Assembly: GCA_017500625.1 (NCBI GenBank)
Contig: JAFVYX010000066.1
Span: forward strand, 1-11,589
Reading direction: 5' to 3'
DNA: 11,589 bases
From: Clostridia bacterium
GTDB taxonomy: Bacteria; Bacillota_A; Clostridia; Oscillospirales; CAG-272
Shown: piece by piece, positions 1 through 6,592 of the stretch
How positions within the stretch are numbered: the stretch's first letter is position 1
Layout of the letters: every line of letters starts with the position of its first letter
The notes under the pieces: generated by a model
Databases searched by the model: none
What the model was told of the DNA's origin: nothing
What the model saw: the letters and a program-made list of their open reading frames with translations, nothing else
Made by a program: the position numbers and the translations under genes

Positions 1-732
1 CATGACCGTATCAAGGTCGATAACAACAAGGGCTCGCTTGGTCTTCTTGTCAAAAAGAACGTTGTTTATCTTGGTATCATTATGTGTCACGCGCAGCGGA
101 AGCTCTCCCCTATCCAGCATATCGGAGAGACGAGACGCCACGTCACGGACCGATCGCAGATACTCGATCTCAGGAAGAACGTCGGCCACACGACCGAGGG
201 GATCCTCCTCCACGTGAGCAAAAAAGGTGTCGAGACGCTTTTTGGTGTTGTGAAAATCGGGGATCGTTTCAAAAAGCTGCGCGGCATCAAAGTCCGAAAG
301 CTGCATCTGGAACTGGCCGAAGGCCTCCCCTGCGTTTCTCAGGACCTCAAGACTGTCGCTCGTGTTGAAGGATAGGGCGCCAATGAAGGTGTACAGCCGC
401 CAGAAGGAGCCGTCTTCCTCATCAACGAAATAATTCTTCCCTTCCGCGGTATGATGGAAGTGAAGCGAGATATGACCTTCGGGCAGGTGATTGCGGATAT
501 GTGTGGTTACAAGATCGATGTTGTTCATGATCTCGGCGGGGTTCTTGAATACGTAGGGGTTGATCTTCTGCGCTACGTAGGCCTTGACTGTACCGTCCCC
601 ACGACGGTAGCCCAGCTTATAGGTGGAGTTGATATTCCCACTCGTCATGACTTGAATGGAATAGAGGGTGCCCTGGATCCTGAATACGTCTCCGACGTGC
701 TTAAGCCGTTGCTCTAAAGCGGTGTTTCGCAT
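1..732 (-). CDS. NahK/MdsC-like sugar kinase, APH fold (3' end cut by window edge)
   Basis: This open frame starts at ATG 732 and runs off the left edge after 244 residues. A strong AAGGAGG site lies 5 nt upstream of the ATG. The fold is aminoglycoside-phosphotransferase/choline-kinase-like. The catalytic loop THNDTKINNVLFD has its Asp at residue 219 and metal-binding Asn at 224, and IDLDTVM follows with Asp 239/241. The signature of a catalytic loop followed by VIDLDTVM is, to my knowledge, characteristic of N-acetylhexosamine 1-kinase (NahK) and the MdsC 'mucin desulfatase' group, not of true antibiotic kinases. NahK phosphorylates GlcNAc/GalNAc at C1 in glycan salvage. Family members are about 360 residues, so roughly the last 115 are missing. 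The gene has its own promoter with a palindrome at the start site, which suggests specific regulation and fits a sugar-salvage role. The exact substrate is inferred; another small sugar or amino-alcohol is possible. Confidence 0.8.
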   Translation of the reverse strand, partial: MRNTALEQRLKHVGDVFRIQGTLYSIQVMTSGNINSTYKLGYRRGDGTVKAYVAQKINPYVFKNPAEIMNNIDLVTTHIRNHLPEGHISLHFHHTAEGKNYFVDEEDGSFWRLYTFIGALSFNTSDSLEVLRNAGEAFGQFQMQLSDFDAAQLFETIPDFHNTKKRLDTFFAHVEEDPLGRVADVLPEIEYLRSVRDVASRLSDMLDRGELPLRVTHNDTKINNVLFDKKTKRALVVIDLDTVM

Positions 733-756
733 GGGTGCCTCCTTAAAACCGTTCTC

Positions 757-778
757 ATACTATTATAAATAATAGTAT
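757..778. promoter_or_regulatory. Perfect 22-bp palindrome, candidate operator of the kinase gene
   Basis: The arms ATACTATTAT and ATAATAGTAT are perfect inverted repeats of 10 bp around a central AA. The element sits just downstream of the -10 box at 787-792, at about +2 to +23 of the predicted start site of the NahK-like gene and 24 bp ahead of its ATG. It is AT-only apart from one G/C pair in each half, and no T-run follows it, so a terminator is unlikely. The position is typical for a dimeric repressor. No regulator gene is visible nearby. Confidence 0.6.
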
Positions 779-786
779 ACAGAGTT

Positions 787-815
787 ATTATACATCACGT
801 AGGAAAATTTTGCAA
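787..815 (-). promoter_or_regulatory. Sigma-A-type promoter of the NahK-like gene
   Basis: On the minus strand TTGCAA (810-815) and TATAAT (787-792) are separated by 17 nt. Transcription should start near 780. The promoter lies directly beyond the spoVT terminator, so the kinase gene is probably transcribed independently of spoVT. Confidence 0.75.
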
Positions 816-826
816 GAGCTTTTCAA

Positions 827-867
827 GGAAAAAGAAAAGGAGTGAGAGGCCATGCCAAACACTCCTT
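827..867 (-). terminator. Rho-independent terminator after spoVT
   Basis: The outer stem AAGGAGTG/CACTCCTT (860-867 with 837-844) encloses a short inner GGC/GCC pairing. On the minus strand it is followed by a U-rich run (TTCTTTTT). It begins 22 nt past the spoVT stop codon. The plus-strand side has no T-run, so it acts in one direction only. Confidence 0.85.
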
Positions 868-888
868 GCTCTGCTATTGTTCTTCGGC

Positions 889-1440
889 TCAGGACTCCAT
901 TTGTCTTGCCAGAAATCCCGCGGCGGTCTGGATCAGCTTTGCCTCGATCTCGGGCGCGATCCGCGCCTCCTCGCCCTCGCTATGAAGCACCGAGCAGACA
1001 GCGCCGATGATATCCCCGTCCGAAAGGATCGGCATCGCACAGCTGATATAATGGGAACCACCGTCCTCGATCACGCGGAGCTTTTCCTGCCCGGCGCGAT
1101 GCGTGTAGAGCGTACGCGACTCAATGATGTCCTCCAGCGCCTCGGAGATGCCACGCTCAAGGTACTCCTTCTTGGATACACCGGCGGCGGCGATCACGGC
1201 GTCGCGGTCGGTGATGATGACCGACAGGGAGCAGGTTTTTTGCAGAGTTTCCGCATATTGGGAGGAAAAGGAGGCCAGCTCTCCGATCGGAGAATATTTT
1301 TTGAAGATGACCTCGCCCTCACGATCGGTGTAGATCTCAAGGGGATCCCCCTCGCGGATACGCATAGTGCGACGGATCTCCTTAGGAATGACGACTCTGC
1401 CGAGGTCGTCGATGCGACGCACGATTCCTGTAGCTTTCAT
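889..1440 (-). CDS. spoVT: Stage V sporulation protein T (AbrB-type regulator)
   Basis: The 183-residue protein begins MKATGIVRRIDDLGRVVIPK. Residues 1-50 are a swapped-hairpin AbrB DNA-binding domain. Residues from about 56 to the end form the GAF-like sensory domain, and the C-terminal AAGFLARQME matches the end of Bacillus SpoVT (178 residues). SpoVT is a tetrameric DNA-binding protein that tunes forespore gene expression and, in some clostridia, wider sporulation control. I placed the start at ATG 1440 because family homology begins exactly there and AAGGAG lies 10 nt upstream. The frame stays open further upstream to 1548, but that stretch contains the promoter. The gene stands alone between two terminators. 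In Bacillus it is transcribed by sigma-G; the promoter seen here looks like a vegetative one. The ligand of the GAF domain is unknown. Confidence 0.95.
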   Translation of the reverse strand: MKATGIVRRIDDLGRVVIPKEIRRTMRIREGDPLEIYTDREGEVIFKKYSPIGELASFSSQYAETLQKTCSLSVIITDRDAVIAAAGVSKKEYLERGISEALEDIIESRTLYTHRAGQEKLRVIEDGGSHYISCAMPILSDGDIIGAVCSVLHSEGEEARIAPEIEAKLIQTAAGFLARQMES

Positions 1441-1498
1441 ATATCTATATCTCCTTAAATTTGCAAACGGTGATGTTAGTATTTGTTCTTTGTGGCAA

Positions 1499-1527
1499 GT
1501 TATACTGACAAGTGTGTTTTTTATCAA
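1499..1527 (-). promoter_or_regulatory. Sigma-A-type promoter of spoVT
   Basis: On the minus strand TTGATA (1522-1527) and TATAAC (1499-1504) are 17 nt apart. It lies between the upstream operon's terminator and the spoVT ribosome binding site, giving a leader of about 52 nt. The hexamers fit sigma-A better than the sigma-F/G pattern. Confidence 0.7.
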
Positions 1528-1548
1528 AAGATAAATCCTTAGTGACAT

Positions 1549-1582
1549 GCAAAAAGCGGAGTGAGGTCACTCCGCTTTTTGC
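1549..1582. terminator. Perfect hairpin terminator at the end of the coaE-to-YbjN-like operon
   Basis: Two 16-bp arms (1549-1564 and 1567-1582) pair perfectly around a 2-nt centre. Each arm has a GC-rich core and an A5/T5 block at the base. The closing run on the minus strand is CTTTTTGC. It begins 49 nt past the stop of the YbjN-like gene, so it should end the minus-strand operon. The symmetry means it could also stop plus-strand readthrough. A centre of only two bases would open to a loop of four or more in RNA. Confidence 0.85.
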
Positions 1583-1631
1583 AATATCAAGCCATAAATA
1601 AGGAAATAAGGACAGGCGTTCCTCGCCGCAA

Positions 1632-2177
1632 TTATTCCCCCTCCTCGTCAGAGATCTCCTCTTCGTCATACTCCTCATCGAGGGGCTCTTCAAGGTATTC
1701 GTCTTCCTCCTCCTCCTCGCTCTCGTAGGACTCGTCTTCGTCCGCGAGGGATTCCATGCCGAAGGCCTCGCGAACGTCCTCGCGGATCTCGTCAATGGCG
1801 TCAAGGACAAGGAGAAACGCGGCGGCGAGCTTTGTGCCGTCGGTAAGAAAGTCCATAGGGAGCGAGTAGCCAAAGCAAAGGCGGTCGTCCTCGATGCTGA
1901 CAGTAAGCGAGCAGGTCTTGTTCAGATCGTTCACAAAGCGATAAAGAGCCAGCTCGTCTACGTCGGGAATGTCACAGTAATCCACGTAGAAGAAGGCACT
2001 TTCGTCTTCAAAGGTGGCGATGATATCAAAGGGGAGATATCCCTCGTCCGAGGGGATCGGAAAGGTCAGCGCCGTGATGTCCTCAGTGGCACCAAGGCCG
2101 TCACTGACCTCCACACCGTCAATATCTCTCTCGGCAAGCCACTCACCGAATTCCTCTAAAAGCTTTTCAAGTTCCAT
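1632..2177 (-). CDS. YbjN-like protein with a strongly acidic C-terminal tail
   Basis: The product has 181 residues. Residues 1-140 look like the small alpha/beta fold of YbjN and type III secretion chaperones: an amphipathic first helix (MELEKLLEEFGEWL), strands around 35-75 and 87-105, and a closing helix rich in Leu and Ala at 117-139. This family call is from pattern alone. Residues 141-181 form a tail with 26 Asp/Glu out of 41 and no Lys or Arg. There is no signal peptide or membrane segment, so it should be cytosolic. I chose ATG 2177 because GAGG lies 8 nt upstream and a good promoter precedes it; the longer frame to 2315 would run back through that promoter and into parC. It follows parC by 82 nt and is the last gene before the terminator. 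YbjN-fold proteins are thought to bind peptides, so a chaperone or nucleic-acid-mimic role is conceivable, but the function is unknown. Confidence 0.7.
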   Translation of the reverse strand: MELEKLLEEFGEWLAERDIDGVEVSDGLGATEDITALTFPIPSDEGYLPFDIIATFEDESAFFYVDYCDIPDVDELALYRFVNDLNKTCSLTVSIEDDRLCFGYSLPMDFLTDGTKLAAAFLLVLDAIDEIREDVREAFGMESLADEDESYESEEEEEDEYLEEPLDEEYDEEEISDEEGE

Positions 2178-2225
2178 ATCGTTACCTCTTTTCTCGGTCG
2201 CAGAGCCGTTGTCTGCGTTTTTTTC

Positions 2226-2254
2226 ATTGTAGCACCTTTCGGCGCGATTGTCAA
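2226..2254 (-). promoter_or_regulatory. Sigma-A-type promoter with extended -10 for the YbjN-like gene
   Basis: On the minus strand TTGACA (2249-2254) and TACAAT (2226-2231) are 17 nt apart, with TGC directly before the -10 (extended -10). It starts just beyond the parC stop. The YbjN-like gene can therefore be expressed on its own as well as by readthrough from the operon. The predicted leader is about 42 nt. Confidence 0.8.
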
Positions 2255-2259
2255 ACCGT

Positions 2260-4464
2260 TTATTCGCGGGGGAGAACGCCTGCCGAGGGGACCTTGGTCT
2301 TGCGGCACTTTTCAAAGGCCGTGACGGGCTTTTCGTTGAAGTTGAACTCCACGTTCACCACCTTCTGCTTCGGCTTAAGCGTCATCAGTGTCGCCCCTGT
2401 GGAGGTGCGCGTGGACTTGATGGGGATCAGCGAGGTCTTGATGAGGAGCTTGCGCTTCTGGCTGTCGATCAAGAGCAGGTCACGCGGGGTATCCTCATAA
2501 ACGGCGGCCACGACGGGAGAGGCACCCGAGAATACCGCCGTCTGGCGGCGACGCGCGGTCTTGACCTGGTAGCGGTCCGCAGGGACACGCACCCCTTTGC
2601 CGTTTTCAAAGATAAAGACGAAATTGTGGGAGGGATCGTAGCTGTAGAGCGCCTTCATGAGGATCGGGTGCTCGTTTTCCTCCATATTAAGCTTGGTGGG
2701 GAGATAATCCCCGAGGGCGGAGGCCTTGACGGGCTCAAAATCCGCCGCACGGGCGCGGTACAGCTGGGCCTTATCGGTAAAGAAGACCAGCTCGCACTTG
2801 TTATCGAGATCCTCGGAAAACAGAATGCAGTCCCCCTCCTTGAGCTTCTGCTCGTCGTTGCCACGCAACGACTGGAGGGTGATCTTCTTGAAGTAGCCCT
2901 CCTTGGTCATGATGAAGCGAGCCGCATAATTTTCCTCAAACAGCTCATCGTCATCGACCTTAGCGATGTCCCCCTCATCAACGATGAGGGTCTTTCTCGG
3001 CTTGCCGTACTTCTTTTTGATCTCGCGGAGCTGCTCGGCGATGGCTCCCTTCAGCTTGATCTCATCGGCAAGAAGCGCCTCCAGCTCGTTCATTTCGGCC
3101 TGGAGCGATTCGATTTCGGTGACGCGATTGGCAATGTACTCGCGGTTGAGGTTGCGCAGCTTGATATCGGCAATGTACTCGGCCTGCACCTTGGTGAGCG
3201 AGAAGCCCTCCATAAGGTTGGGAACGACGTCGGCATCGTATTTTGTGGTGCGAATGATGCGAATGGCCTTGTCGATGTCAAGCATAATGGCGGCAAGACC
3301 GAGAAGCAGATGATGCTTATCGCGCTTTTTGCCGAGGTCAAACGTCAGCTCACGGCGATAGCAGCCCACACGGAATCGGATCCACTCCTTGAGAAGCTCA
3401 AGGACTCCGAGCTGGCGGGGCATACCGTCGATAAGGACGTTGAAGTTGCAATCAAAGTTGTCTTCAAGATCGGTGAGGCGGTAGAGCTTCTGCATCAGCT
3501 TATCGGGGTCGACGCCGCGGCGGAGATCCAGGGTGAGCTTAAAGCCGTTAAGGTCGATGGCGTCTCGCAGGTCGGCTACCTCCTTGAGGCGTCCTGCCTT
3601 GACAAGATCGGTGATCTTGTCCATGATCGACTCAATGCTGGCCGAATACGGGATCTCGAGGATATCGATGCTGTTGTTCTGCTTGTCATACGCGTACTTG
3701 GCGCGGAGCTTTACAGCGCCGATACCCGTCTCGTAGATCTTGCGCATCTTCTCTCTCTCGTAAATGAGAAGGCCGCCGCCCGAGAAGTCGGGGGCGCGGA
3801 CGATGTCAAGAAGACGGTCGACCGAGGTATTGGGATTCTTGAGAAGTGCGATCGTACCGTCGCAGATCTCGGCAAGGTTAAAGGAGCAGATCGAGCTGGC
3901 CATACCAACGGCAATGCCGAGGTTGGGCGAGATGAGAATGTTCGGAAAGGTGGTGGGCAGGAGAGTCGGCTCCTGCATCGTGTTATCGTAGTTGGGAACG
4001 AGGTCTACGGCATTCTTATCGATGCCGCGAAAAAGCTCGTTACAGAAGGGGTCCAGCTTGACCTCGGTGTAACGCGAGGCGGCATACGCCATATTCTTGC
4101 TATACTGCTTACCAAAGCTTCCCTTAGAATCGACAAAGGGGTGAAGAAGGGCCTCGTTGCCACGCGTGAGGCGCACCATCGTCTCGTAGATCGCGGCATC
4201 GCCGTGGGGGTTCAGACGCATGGTCTGACCGACGACGTTGGCGCTTTTGGTCCTCTGGCCCGTCAAAAGCCCCATTTTGTACATCGTATAAAGGAGCTTT
4301 CTGTGAGAGGGCTTGAAGCCGTCGATCTCGGGGATCGCGCGCGATATAATTACCGTCATGACGTACGGCATATAGTTTTTCTCGATGGTTTCGGTGATCG
4401 GCTGGTAGGTGATCTCCGCTTCCTCGAGAGGGTATTCGGTCACATCGTTTTTCTTCTTCGCCAT
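2260..4464 (-). CDS. parC: DNA topoisomerase IV subunit A (ParC/GyrA family)
   Basis: This 734-residue breakage-reunion subunit is part of a type IIA topoisomerase, which passes one DNA duplex through another in an ATP-driven A2B2 enzyme. The winged-helix and tower region spans about 20-440, with the active-site Arg131-Tyr132 in AASRYTE and the helix-4 motif NPHGDAAIYE at 85-94. A coiled coil follows at about 440-486, then a beta-pinwheel-like C-terminal domain from about 500. The gyrase signature QRRGGKG is absent, which favours topoisomerase IV over gyrase, although some clostridial paralogues are hard to place. Position 90, equivalent to E. coli GyrA Ser83, is Ala. A GGAG site lies 6 nt before the ATG, within the 12-nt gap after the Sua5 stop. 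No parE is next to it, so the B subunit must be elsewhere. It probably depends on the coaE promoter. Confidence 0.88.
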   Translation of the reverse strand: MAKKKNDVTEYPLEEAEITYQPITETIEKNYMPYVMTVIISRAIPEIDGFKPSHRKLLYTMYKMGLLTGQRTKSANVVGQTMRLNPHGDAAIYETMVRLTRGNEALLHPFVDSKGSFGKQYSKNMAYAASRYTEVKLDPFCNELFRGIDKNAVDLVPNYDNTMQEPTLLPTTFPNILISPNLGIAVGMASSICSFNLAEICDGTIALLKNPNTSVDRLLDIVRAPDFSGGGLLIYEREKMRKIYETGIGAVKLRAKYAYDKQNNSIDILEIPYSASIESIMDKITDLVKAGRLKEVADLRDAIDLNGFKLTLDLRRGVDPDKLMQKLYRLTDLEDNFDCNFNVLIDGMPRQLGVLELLKEWIRFRVGCYRRELTFDLGKKRDKHHLLLGLAAIMLDIDKAIRIIRTTKYDADVVPNLMEGFSLTKVQAEYIADIKLRNLNREYIANRVTEIESLQAEMNELEALLADEIKLKGAIAEQLREIKKKYGKPRKTLIVDEGDIAKVDDDELFEENYAARFIMTKEGYFKKITLQSLRGNDEQKLKEGDCILFSEDLDNKCELVFFTDKAQLYRARAADFEPVKASALGDYLPTKLNMEENEHPILMKALYSYDPSHNFVFIFENGKGVRVPADRYQVKTARRRQTAVFSGASPVVAAVYEDTPRDLLLIDSQKRKLLIKTSLIPIKSTRTSTGATLMTLKPKQKVVNVEFNFNEKPVTAFEKCRKTKVPSAGVLPRE

Positions 4465-4476
4465 GATTAACTCCGA

Positions 4477-5523
4477 TTATAAAGTGATGATTTGGTGCGC
4501 CGCAGCGCGGATCATACGGTTGTAAAGGGCCAGCCCCAGCCCGTTTTTTGGGGGAAGTGGCGCATAGATCGCGGAAAACTCTTCCCTGTCGCAATCGCGA
4601 AGCAGGGTGAAAAGGCGGTGGGCAAAGCCCGAAAGATCCTTCCGTGAGCCCACGGAAAAGGCAGAAAGCGCAGGGCAAGCAGAAAACAGTGGGATATCCT
4701 CCTCGTAGCAAAGCACAGCGCTCCGTTCTTCTCTTCCCGAGAGATAGGCAAGGGCGGCCTTTGCATTGCCGTCGAGAAGATAAAACGGGATCCTCGGCGC
4801 GTAGTGACGGTACTTCATTCCCGGTGAGAGCACCGTCTCTCCGGGAGCCAGCGCACGCAAAACGGCGCCGGCCAGGCGTACGCCGATCCCCAAGGCCTCA
4901 AAGTCCTCGGGAGTTACGGCACCGGGGCGCAAAAGCGTGAGGGTATCGTCCTGCTCGATCTTAACGATCGTGGATTCAAGGCCGATGACGGACTCCCCAC
5001 CGTCAAGGATCATATCCACCCGTCCGTCCATATCGTCACGGACGTGGGCGGCGTTTGTCGGGGACGGACTCCCCGAAAGATTGGCAGAGGGGGCGGCGAT
5101 CGGCACCCCTGCGGCGCGGATCAGTGCGGCGGCTATGGGGTGGGCGGGACAGCGCACGGCCACGGTGGGAAGCCCTGCGGTCACGCTTTTCGGGATCGAC
5201 TCTCGGACGGGCAGCACCACGGTCAGGGGGCCGGGCATAAACGCCTTGGCCAAGCGGTAATAGAGAGGCGAGGTAACGGCGTATGCCTCGGCGTCCTCGG
5301 GCCTTGCGATATGTATGATGAGGGGGTTATCGGCGGGGCGTCCTTTCGCGGCATAGATGCTTTCCGCCGCCGCCTGTCGTGTGGCATCAGCGCCGAGGCC
5401 GTAAACGGTCTCGGTCGGAAAGACCGCAAGCCCTCCGGCACGGATAACGGCGGCCGCCCTTTCGATGACCGCAAGGTCATCGGGAGTCATCGCCTCGGAT
5501 ACGGTTACAAATTCAGTCGTCAT
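4477..5523 (-). CDS. tsaC: Threonylcarbamoyl-AMP synthase, two-domain Sua5 type
   Basis: The enzyme makes threonylcarbamoyl-AMP from Thr, bicarbonate and ATP, the first step of t6A at tRNA position 37. Of 348 residues, about 14-205 are the YrdC/TsaC domain: PTETVYGLG at 36-44, KGRPADNPL at 60-68 (the KxR motif) and SANLSG at 146-151 (the SxN motif). The conserved linker PGMKYRHYAP at 234-243 leads to the C-terminal Sua5 domain, ending in GLGLALYNRMIRAA. The length matches Bacillus YwlC (about 346), so this is the long Sua5 form and not short TsaC. The ATG at 5523 overlaps the end of prfA by 11 nt. The site before it (GAAGAG) is weak, which suggests translational coupling. A start at Met12 is possible, but its GAGG is only 2 nt away. 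In many Firmicutes prmC lies between prfA and this gene; here it does not. Confidence 0.95.
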   Translation of the reverse strand: MTTEFVTVSEAMTPDDLAVIERAAAVIRAGGLAVFPTETVYGLGADATRQAAAESIYAAKGRPADNPLIIHIARPEDAEAYAVTSPLYYRLAKAFMPGPLTVVLPVRESIPKSVTAGLPTVAVRCPAHPIAAALIRAAGVPIAAPSANLSGSPSPTNAAHVRDDMDGRVDMILDGGESVIGLESTIVKIEQDDTLTLLRPGAVTPEDFEALGIGVRLAGAVLRALAPGETVLSPGMKYRHYAPRIPFYLLDGNAKAALAYLSGREERSAVLCYEEDIPLFSACPALSAFSVGSRKDLSGFAHRLFTLLRDCDREEFSAIYAPLPPKNGLGLALYNRMIRAAAHQIITL

Positions 5524-6589
5524 GATGGCTCTTCATTTTCTCGGCGGTGTCGGCACGGACAAGAGCATCGATCATGCCTCCGATGTCGCCGTTCATAAAG
5601 GAATCAAGGGAATAGAGAGAAAACCCGATGCGATGATCGGTGATGCGACCTTGAGGGTAATTGTAGGTGCGGATCTTTTCACTGCGATCGCCACTCCCCA
5701 CCTGGCTTTTGCGCGTGGTGGCGATGGCCTCGTCACGCTCACGGCGCTTAATGTCGTAAAGCTTGGTGCGGAGCATGCGCAGAGCGGCCTCCTTGTTCTG
5801 GAGCTGACTGCGCTGGGATTGACTGTAAACCACGATCCCCGTAGGGATATGCAAAATGCGAACGGCCGATTCGGTCTTGTTGATGTGCTGACCGCCCGCA
5901 CCGCTGCTTTTCATAGATTCAATGGAAAGCTCGGAGGGGAGAATATCGATCTCCACCTCCTCGGCCTCGGGAAGAACGGCCACCGTGACGGTAGAGGTCT
6001 GGATCCTGCCCTGCGATTCCGTCGCGGGGACGCGCTGAACGCGGTGAACACCGCTTTCAAACTTCAGGCGGGAGTAAGCCCCCTCCCCCGTAACACGGAA
6101 GGAGATCTCTCGGAAGCCGCCAAGCTCGGTCTCGTTCACACCGATAAGCTCCAGCGAGAGGCCGCAGCTATCGGCGTGCATACGGTACATACGGTAAAGG
6201 TCGGAGGCAAAGAGGGCGGCCTCTTCCCCACCGGCACCGGCGCGGATCTCCATAATGACATTGCGCTCGTCGTCCTCGTCCCTCGGGAGCAGAAGCTCAC
6301 GGAGACGCTCGTCTATTCCGGAAAGACGCTCCCGCAGGTCCTTGACCTCCTCGGCGGCAAAGGCACGCAGGTCGGCGTCGGCGGTCGTATCGGCCGCCAA
6401 CGCCTCGGCCTCGCGGCACTCGTCCACCGCGCGCTCTCTTTCGCGATAGGTCTCCACAAGGGGAGAAAGACGGTGGTGCTCCTTCAAAAGCTCACGATAG
6501 AGCTTAATATCGGCGGCAACGTCGGGGAGAGCCAGCCGCGCCTCGATCTCCTCGAATTTTTGGGAGATCTCCTGCAGTTGACGGAGCAT
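5513..6589 (-). CDS. prfA: Peptide chain release factor 1
   Basis: RF1 reads UAA and UAG in the ribosomal A site and triggers peptide release. The 358-residue length is standard. Residues 1-100 are the helical N-terminal domain. The codon-recognition motif Pro-Ala-Thr is at 188-190 in VHRVQRVPATESQGR, which marks RF1 and not RF2 (Ser-Pro-Phe). The catalytic Gly-Gly-Gln is at 232-234 in SSGAGGQHINKTESAVR. The C-terminal part carries the conserved GSGDRSEKIRTYNYPQGR and TDHRIGFSLY. The ATG at 6589 is 3 nt past the stop of the M18 peptidase gene, and I see no Shine-Dalgarno sequence ahead of it, so initiation probably depends on ribosomes ending on the upstream gene. The end overlaps the Sua5 gene by 11 nt. 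The Gln of the GGQ is normally methylated by PrmC, which is not encoded in the window. Confidence 0.97.
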   Translation of the reverse strand: MLRQLQEISQKFEEIEARLALPDVAADIKLYRELLKEHHRLSPLVETYRERERAVDECREAEALAADTTADADLRAFAAEEVKDLRERLSGIDERLRELLLPRDEDDERNVIMEIRAGAGGEEAALFASDLYRMYRMHADSCGLSLELIGVNETELGGFREISFRVTGEGAYSRLKFESGVHRVQRVPATESQGRIQTSTVTVAVLPEAEEVEIDILPSELSIESMKSSGAGGQHINKTESAVRILHIPTGIVVYSQSQRSQLQNKEAALRMLRTKLYDIKRRERDEAIATTRKSQVGSGDRSEKIRTYNYPQGRITDHRIGFSLYSLDSFMNGDIGGMIDALVRADTAEKMKSHHDD

Positions 6590-6592
6590 CGG

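Noticed and set aside
451..717. Small plus-strand frame of 88 residues
   Set aside because: It is a shadow of the NahK-like gene with no ribosome binding site or family pattern.
1..732. Antibiotic (aminoglycoside) resistance kinase
   Set aside because: The fold is shared, but the catalytic loop and VIDLDTVM signature fit the NahK/MdsC sugar-kinase group better.
1441..1548. N-terminal extension of SpoVT to 1548
   Set aside because: The stretch holds a TTGATA-17-TATAAC promoter and the ribosome binding site, and SpoVT homology begins exactly at Met 1440.
2178..2315. N-terminal extension of the YbjN-like protein into parC
   Set aside because: It would run through a near-consensus promoter and overlap parC. 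The ATG at 2177 has its own GAGG site.
2248..4470. Open frame of 740 residues on the plus strand opposite parC
   Set aside because: It is in exact codon register with parC on the other strand, and stays open only because parC lacks TTA, CTA and TCA codons. It has no family motif.
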